Shown here: positions 57,626-64,000 of the stretch, one piece after another
Position numbering within the stretch: the first letter of the stretch is position 1
How the letters are laid out: each line of letters opens with the position of its first letter
DNA from: Cacajao melanocephalus
Lineage: Eukaryota > Chordata > Mammalia > Primates > Pitheciidae
Length of the DNA stretch: 64,000 nucleotides
Assembly (NCBI GenBank): GCA_963573385.1
Contig: CAUYLG010038249.1
Span: forward strand, 32,730 to 96,729
Reading direction: 5' to 3'
Position numbers and translations under genes: made by a program
The notes under the pieces: generated by a model
The model's input: only the letters and a program-made list of their open reading frames with translations
Told to the model about the DNA's origin: nothing
The model's database searches: none

Positions 57626-60169
57626 GGACAGAGCACCTCCGACCCCTCAGGTCCTTTGTCTCCTTCTAGCCCAAGACCTTCAGGAAGGGTCAAGCAACCT
57701 TCGTTGTGGAAAGCATAACTTGGGAAGGAAAATCTCAACTTAAAGGAAAAGCTTGCTGAGGAGAGAGGCCCTGTTTCTCCTCTCAGCCTTTCCTGTGTGC
57801 TGATGTCAACTCTGCAAGTAACAGAAGGAGGTGGTGGGGCAGGTGGGCTGTGCTGCTGCCCCTGGCTGAGCTGGGGTCACACTATCCACTCTCCCCACTG
57901 TAGATGCCAACCTGCCTCTGCCACGCTGTGCCACCTGCCAGACCTGGTTCCTGAGGCCACAACAGAGCTCTCATACTTTCTACCATTCCGAAGGAGAAGT
58001 GAGATCAATATTTTCCAGGGTTCTTTCAGCTGAGATGAAGAAGGTAACTGTCCTCTTCACAGGCCTTTCTCCTCTTTCCCCTACTTCCCCTGGCTTCTGG
58101 CACGCACACAGGCCCATCGACTCACCATCCCGAAAAAAGACAGCTCCTCAATTTTCTGTGAGGTGCCACTGGGAGAGGCTTCCCCAGAGCACAGGTTCCC
58201 CCTGAAGTGGAGGTTCCCTGCACAGGGGGAACGCAAGAGGTTGGAGCCCAGGCTTTCTGTGAGAGCCAGACCCAGGTCACTTTCACTGGTGGGCTCTGGA
58301 AACATTTTCTTTCAAACGCTGTGTGCTGTAGCTCACTTACGCATAAAATGAGCAAAACAACACTCTTTCCCACAGCTATGCAATGAGGTTTAATTGTTGC
58401 AAATTTGTGAAGTGTTTTAAGATCCTTGGATTAAAGAAGTTATATGAGAAAAAAATATTATTATAGAGTGGAATTCTGCTTAGTTGTCATATGTTTCCTG
58501 TAACTCTTCCCTTGTGTCTTATATAACTTGGAACAAGTACCATGAGCTATGAGGCCTTCAGAAAGTCTTTAAGTAATTTCTTGGCCTGCTTTCTTTACCT
58601 TTTAAAAAAATTATTCTTCTACTTCTCTCTTCTTTTTTCTCTTTCTAATGGAGCCAAAACTTGTTCCCTCCTAATCTGTATGATGAGAAAGGAAGTCAGT
58701 TGGCTGGGGTGGACCCTCGCCCACCTGGGTACCGCCTCGTCTCTCCTCCGTTCCTCTCCTTTGCTCCCCACCTGCACCTCCTCTTTTTAACCGCACACGC
58801 ACGTTCATAAATTGTAATAAATTTGACTTTGAGCCCCTGGCTCTAAAATTTGCTCTGCCTCTTGGACCAATTGCCAAAACTGGTTACTAAGTGAGGCCCC
58901 CTGAAACTGAGCCTGATGTGGGTCAAGGCCTTGTGATGGTGACAGCACAGAGCCTGGCTGACCACGGAGCACAGGAGGCCCTGGGTGGCTCTTCCCCCCA
59001 GGACTTCCCAAAATCAATCAGTGTCATACCCGAAATGTGGGAAAACACCCAGGCAGCTGCTACGGTGGCCATGAGGCAGCAGCCAAGAATGCCCCTTGTC
59101 CTGGCTGCAGCTGTGTCCCTAAACAGGTGCTCCCTGGTGGCTGGGCACGCCTGCATGTGTCACATCCTCCCCTGGGTAAGCGGAAACGTATCCGACATCA
59201 GGGACAGACACTGGCCCTCACTCTCGGGCCCTATGCCCGTCCTGAGGCCATGGAGTTTGTGAGCATAAGATAGGCCCCAGGTGATGAATTGTTTGTAACC
59301 CAGCATCTCAGCCTCAAGATGCATTTACACAACTTTTTTCCCTTTCTTGCTTTCAGCCTCGAAGCAGACTTTAAAACTCTTTGCTTCTCCCTTTCCCACC
59401 AGGCACTTCCATGAACCGTGCTTGCTTGTCTAATGATGAGCTTGCTTAGAAATTCCGGGAGCCAACTTTGAAACAAACCAGGCAGAGAGACCCTAGCTGC
59501 AGAATCCTCCCACTCAAGAAGAGTTAGGAACAGTGAGCCCACCACAGCAGGACTGAAGTCAGGATAATACAAATCAGATCTCCCCACAAGCTATTACTGA
59601 GATGGCCACAGAACAGACACGCAGACCCGCACCCCTTTTCACTACTTCCGCCTATTTCCCACACCTTTTCCTTCCTAAAACCCTTCCCTCAGCCTAAAAC
59701 GTTGGAATGATCTTCCAAAGGCATGAGCCTGGCCATACCCCAACCACCAGCATTTTAATCAAGTTGATTTCCTTTCTCCACAGCTCTCTTCTGTTTTTTA
59801 CCTCTGAGCGGCAAAAGCAGCCAGACTTTAGCCAGTTACAAAATCGGGTCCAGAGTCACATTCCCTCTTCCCTCTGTCCTCTAATGGACCCTGGACAGAT
59901 GAGATAACCCCTCCGCACCTCTCTGGCATCACTGCAAGGAACGGAGTGTCCCCAAAGGAGGAGGGAGCACTGACCCTTCACTGTCTGGCCCTGCACGGGG
60001 ACCAAACAGCTACGGCCACCCCCACACCACCTTCACCCAAGAATTCTCACTCAGGGCCCCACTTCTCTGCTCCCCACAGACTAGAAGAACCCAGTGAGGG
60101 AGGGTTAAGGTGGGCCTGAGCCTGGGGACAGAGCCAGGCAGCCTTCTTCCGGCCCCTGAGCTCTTTGTT
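57626..60169. other. Noncoding DNA
   Basis: No supported complete gene. The only exon-like signal is the weak candidate at 58,126-58,217 (separate entry). ORFs up to 123 codons occur on both strands without support. Confidence 0.4.
58126..58217 (-). other. Weak candidate minus-strand exon (92 bases)
   Basis: The minus-strand acceptor CTTGCGTTCCCCCTGTGCAG and the donor GGGATG|GTGAGT bracket 92 bases. Two of three frames are open. One of them (phase 0 in, 2 out) is compatible with the phase-2 start of the downstream exon. The peptide has no recognisable features. It could be a coding exon, a UTR or lncRNA exon, or chance. Confidence 0.2.
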
Positions 60170-60478
60170 TTCCTAATTTGTAATCTTTCATTTTTGTGTG
60201 TACATAGTAGGTATATATATTTATGGATAACATGAAATACTTTGATAGAACAATGTGATGCATAATAATCATGTCATGGAAAATGGGGCATCTCCCCCTC
60301 ACACGTTTATCCTTTGTGTTACATGTAATCCAATCGTGTACTTTTAGTGATTTTTAAATGTACAATTAAATTATTATGGACTGTAGTCACCCTGTTGTGC
60401 TAGGTCTTATTCATTCTTCCTATTTTTTCTTTTGGTACCCATTAACGATCCTCACTTTCCCCACCCTCCTGCCCCACT
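60170..60478 (-). mobile_element. Antisense L1 3' end fused to a U6 pseudogene
   Basis: Antisense L1 (L1PB/L1MA-type 3'UTR): TTTCATTTTTGTGTGTACATAGTAGGTATATATATTTATGG, then CCTTTGTGTTACATGTAATCCAATCGTGTACTTTTAGTGATTTTTAAATGTACAATTAAATTATTATGGACTGTAGTCACCCTGTTGTGCTA and ACCCATTAACGATCCTCACTTTCCCCACCC. It stops abruptly where the U6 3' end begins. Confidence 0.85.
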
Positions 60479-60586
60479 AAAAATGATGGAAGGCTTCACA
60501 AATTTGCATGTCATCCTTGCATAAAGGCCATACTAATCTTCTCTGTATCCTTCCAATTTTAGTATATGTGCTGCCAAAGCAAGCAC
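60479..60586 (-). pseudogene. U6 spliceosomal snRNA pseudogene
   Basis: The whole U6 length is present on the minus strand. From 60,586 it reads GTGCTTGCTTTGGCAGCACA, then TACTAAAATTGG, ATACAGAGAAGATTAG, GCAAGGATGAC and GCAAATTTGTGAAG. About ten substitutions, many of them CpG-type losses, separate it from U6. There is no TATA box at -30 or recognisable PSE upstream (60,590-60,660 is pyrimidine-rich), so it should not be transcribed as a functional U6. The known U6 role is in the spliceosome; this is a retrotransposed copy. Confidence 0.95.
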
Positions 60587-60753
60587 CCAGGCCCTCTTTG
60601 TCTCTCATTCCTTCCTTACTCTTCCTCTCCAGCTTCTCCCCAGCCCTAGCGTTCACTCTTTTTCCCTCTTCTCCTACTGGTCTCCACTCCCAGCCTCAGC
60701 CTGCCCGAGCTCCTTACCCCCAGCAACCTACTCTCTCCTTTTTTAAATAAAAA
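60587..60753. other. Pyrimidine-rich spacer
   Basis: CT-rich sequence with no feature. CTCTTTGT at 60,594-60,601 repeats 60,161-60,168 and may be the flank duplication of the U6/L1 insertion. Confidence 0.5.
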
Positions 60754-61045
<292 letters not shown>

Positions 61046-61335
61046 TTAATTCTATTTTTTAATTGATACATAATAATTATGTACATTCATGGGGCACATG
61101 GTGATGTTTTGATATGTACAATGTATATTGACCAGATCACAGCAATTAGCATAACCATCTTCCCAAATATTTACCACTTCTGTGTGTTGGGAATATTCAA
61201 TATCCTCCTTCTAGCTGTTTGAAACTATATGATTGTTAACTACAGTGGTACAGAATACTAGAACTTCCTTCTCTTACCTCGCTGACATTTTGGATCTTTT
61301 AACCAATTTCTCCCCATACCTTCCTCTCAAGGCTG
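61046..61335 (-). mobile_element. Antisense L1 3' end (L1M type)
   Basis: TTTTTAATTGATACATAATAATTATGTACATTCATGGGGCACATGGTGATGTTTTGATATGTACAATGTATATTGACCAGATCACAGCAATTAGCATAACCATCTTCC, then the TTTTAACCAATTTCTCCCCATACC end. It is the same family of 3'UTR as at 25,140. Confidence 0.8.
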
Positions 61336-63829
61336 GTTAGTTATCTTGCGGTGTGGGGAGCTGCCTGTTGCCTCTTCAACAAGAGGAGATCAGGGACTGT
61401 GTCTCATACAGTGATACGGCCCCTCCGTAAGTGTTTTACTCACCCCTGCAGAAACAAAAACCAAACCAGAGAAGTATTTCACTTTTAAAAGGGGGTTTCC
61501 TAGGAGTTGTTTCCTGGGCTCTACGTAAATTCAGTTCCATGACAGACTAATGCTAGAATGTTCTGAGCTGAACAAAGTTAAATGGTTTCCTTCCCATAGG
61601 AATTCTGAGGGCCTTAACGTGATAAGGAGCATGACAGACATCCGAGAGAGAAGCAGCATGTAGAGTTTTCCAAATTTACTTGAGACTCCCCTTTTCTAAG
61701 GAATATTTTGAAAGGCGAGGCAAACATCCCCTTGACCAATCCTGCAGGAGATGCCAGCTCCTCCAAGGCTGGCTCCACTCTGGAATTACAAACAGTGCCC
61801 AGCACAGGATCCTGGACAGGTCGCTGCTTCACAGAGACCAGCACCTCTTCCCTCCTTCGAGCCAGAAAAGCAGAATTGGCCTCATCTTCCAGAACCTTCA
61901 ACTGTCCCTTTGACAGTGGAGGACTTGCTCTGCTCTGAGACTTTACTCTGGGGTGTTTCGGCCATGGACTAACAAAGAGATATCCAAAGCTGCTCTTCTC
62001 ACATTAAGGCCCTTCATAAAAACCCACACTCCCCAGTTGTTCACCCCCAGCAGCACCTGCCTTAGCACAACAAAAGTATTTCAAAGCCTAAAAACTATAG
62101 ACCCAGCACCTTGGCCTGTGACTACTTAATTGCAGCCCTTCCCCTCCTGCTGTCTGCTTTCTTGGACCTGCTCTCACTTCTTTCAAGCCCCTCAGTAATT
62201 GACTCTCACCTCCTGGCTCCCTGGGGGTTCAGCTTGGTGGTCCATGGGACAGGGCCCTTATCAAGAAGTCTCCAATCTGCCCTACGGTTCGGACATGTGT
62301 CCATGGGCCAATGTTGTTTCTTTCCAATCAGGGGACGGAGATGGGAGTGTTCTTGCTTCCTGAGAGTGTTGGTGATGCCTGAGAGCATGAGGGGAGGGGA
62401 AGGGAGACTGTCCAAGGACAGGATGGGGTATTCCCACAGGGCACCATCAGCATGGAAGCTTTAAGAAACAGGGCATGTTTCTCAAAGGAGGTTTAAGCCT
62501 CTAGCCATTCGCAGCGGCCCTGCTGTGGCCAGTGTACTCTCCCGTCATTTCCTCTCATTTCCCGTTGACATTGTCCCTATGAAGAGAGGTAAGAATTATG
62601 TGAGATCCCGGCAGGTGATATCCCCTGGGCAACCCTCAGGGCCACTAAGAATCACAACCAGCACTGCAGGCTCACCCACGTTTCTTCCTCTGCAAAGACA
62701 TGAGTATCCGGGGGTGGGGTGGGGGTGCAGCTGGGAAAGCACAGCTTGGGGGCCAGCGACACTCTGAAGGTGCAAGTCATGCTGCAACTGGGAGCCTCGG
62801 TGTGTTCGTCTGCAGCATGAGCTCAAGGGCTCCCCACCCCACCCAGAGCATGTCTCCCAGGGGCCTCTGAGCGCTCTAGGGGCTGGAGGGCAAGAGAGCT
62901 GAGTACTAATCCCTCGACCATTTCCTGAAACTTCCCATCCTGCCACTCAACATCTCTTCCCTGTGAAGATCCACCGCACACTCATTGTCTGCCAACACAT
63001 GTGGGGACAGGAGACCCAAAGGTCCCACCTCATTCGATCCCAGCTGCAGATGTCATGGTGAGAGGCCCCTGAGCTGCCTCACCTCAGACCAACAGCGTGA
63101 ATCACCGCAAAAACAGCTTAAGCCCTTCTCTTGCCAAAAACCCCGCCCTGACTACGCCCGAGAGTCTCCTCACCCCTCACCTCTGCAAAGCCCTTCTCGA
63201 GATGCTCTGGAAGACTGTGGCAGAGCAAGTGTTACTTTTAGCCTATCAAGGTTTTAGCCCAGATGACCATAACTCTATCTTCCTTACCAGGTTTTTAGAG
63301 TGAGACAGCAGAATAGGGGTGGGGGGACTGGGGGGAAAAGACGAGGGAGGAGGAGGGAACAGAATGGGGGCACTCCTGCCTCTTCATCCCTCTCCGAGTC
63401 AACTCGCCTGGAAAGTGCTGCTGCTTCCAGGCACTCTGAAGCTGGTTCCCAGCATAATCAAATTGAAGCCAAAGGTCAGGAGATGCTTTTCCCAGGCAGC
63501 AGAGGCTTCTAGAGGACCCAGTACTAGCAAATGCTCAGGATATGCACTTCCGGTTACTATGCTGCTGCCCTTTCTCTTCCTGGCTGTCATTCACGTCTTC
63601 ACCAGCCCAATCCTGGGCTTCAGGGACCCTAGACAGAGTCCCAGCCCTTCACATCCCTTTCAGTCTGCAGGGACCTGGCTGTGATCTCCGCTCCCCAGCC
63701 CGATGCTGCCTGCTCCCTTTCCCTGAAGTCCCAGCAAAACTGTCACAGCTCAGTGCCTGAGGCAGCACAAGGAAGAAGACTCTTGGAGAATTGAAGTCTG
63801 TAATGTAGGGGAGAAAGGACACAGTATCC
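61336..63829. other. Noncoding DNA
   Basis: No supported gene. Overlapping ORFs up to 121 codons have no splice or homology support that I can see. If the minus-strand gene has further 5' exons in this window they would be here or at 55-60 kb; I could not identify them. Confidence 0.4.
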
Positions 63830-64000
63830 AAGGACAACAGAGAAGGGCAGATACAGAGAAGCAGGGGAAGGGAGGACAAAGGAAGGGAGAAAGGAGGGGA
63901 GAGGAGAGGAGAGAAGGGGAGGGCAGGGGAAGCAAAGGGAGAGGAGAGGAGGGATGGGGGAGGGGAGGGGAGAGGACGGAAGGGGAGGGGAGAGGAAAGG
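63830..64000. repeat. Purine-rich low-complexity tract with G-runs
   Basis: About 170 bases of almost pure A/G made of GGGGA, GGAGA and GGGAA units run to the window edge. At 63,916-63,939 four G-runs are separated by loops of 1, 2 and 7 bases, which satisfies the common G-quadruplex pattern. Confidence 0.9.

Noticed and set aside
60594..60601. CTCTTTGT as a definite target-site duplication of the U6/L1 unit
   Set aside because: Only 8 bases, and separated from the U6 5' end by 7 bases. Kept only as tentative support.

Overview
The window is primate nuclear DNA, most likely human or another catarrhine. The evidence is AluJ- and AluS-type SINEs, a full-length but dead primate L1, MaLR LTRs (MST and MLT1), a MADE1 mini-transposon, MIR and L2 relics, a U6 snRNA pseudogene and long introns or intergenic spacers without open frames. 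There are no bacterial-style operons. Almost every open frame above 60 codons is a chance ORF or lies in a repeat.

Layout: 1-1.84 kb is unassigned AT-rich DNA. 1.84-8.14 kb is a sense-strand, near full-length L1 with a tandemly repeated 5'UTR and decayed ORF1 and ORF2. 8-13 kb is unique DNA with MIR relics. 13.3-14.9 kb is an antisense L1 split by a class I endogenous retroviral solo LTR and by a second short insertion whose relative lies at 15.2 kb. 15-36 kb is a gene-poor stretch with MIR, L2, MER5A, MST and MLT1 LTRs, an Alu, and an antisense L1 carrying a MADE1 hairpin at 33.05 kb. 36-42.7 kb is richer in GC and SINEs.

The one convincing protein-coding signal is on the minus strand. A CpG-rich terminal coding exon (43,429-44,036) has a good acceptor, a stop codon and a poly(A) signal about 610 bases downstream. 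It is joined in phase to an upstream exon (52,889-52,986) with a GTAAGT donor. I do not recognise the protein; it has a Ser/Pro/Ala-rich body and a C-terminal amphipathic helix. Two further exon-like segments (54,860-54,900 and 58,126-58,217) fit the same strand and phase pattern but are weakly supported. The rest of the gene should lie at higher coordinates, inside or beyond the window.

44-64 kb holds Alus (one with a GGAA microsatellite tail), L2/MIR/MER5A relics, old L1 3' ends, a U6 pseudogene fused directly to an antisense L1 3' fragment (a candidate U6/L1 template-switch chimera), and a purine-rich, G4-capable tract at the right edge. I saw no tRNA, CRISPR array or intact mobile element. 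All family names come from recalled consensus sequences without a database search, so boundaries are approximate, usually to within 5-30 bases.
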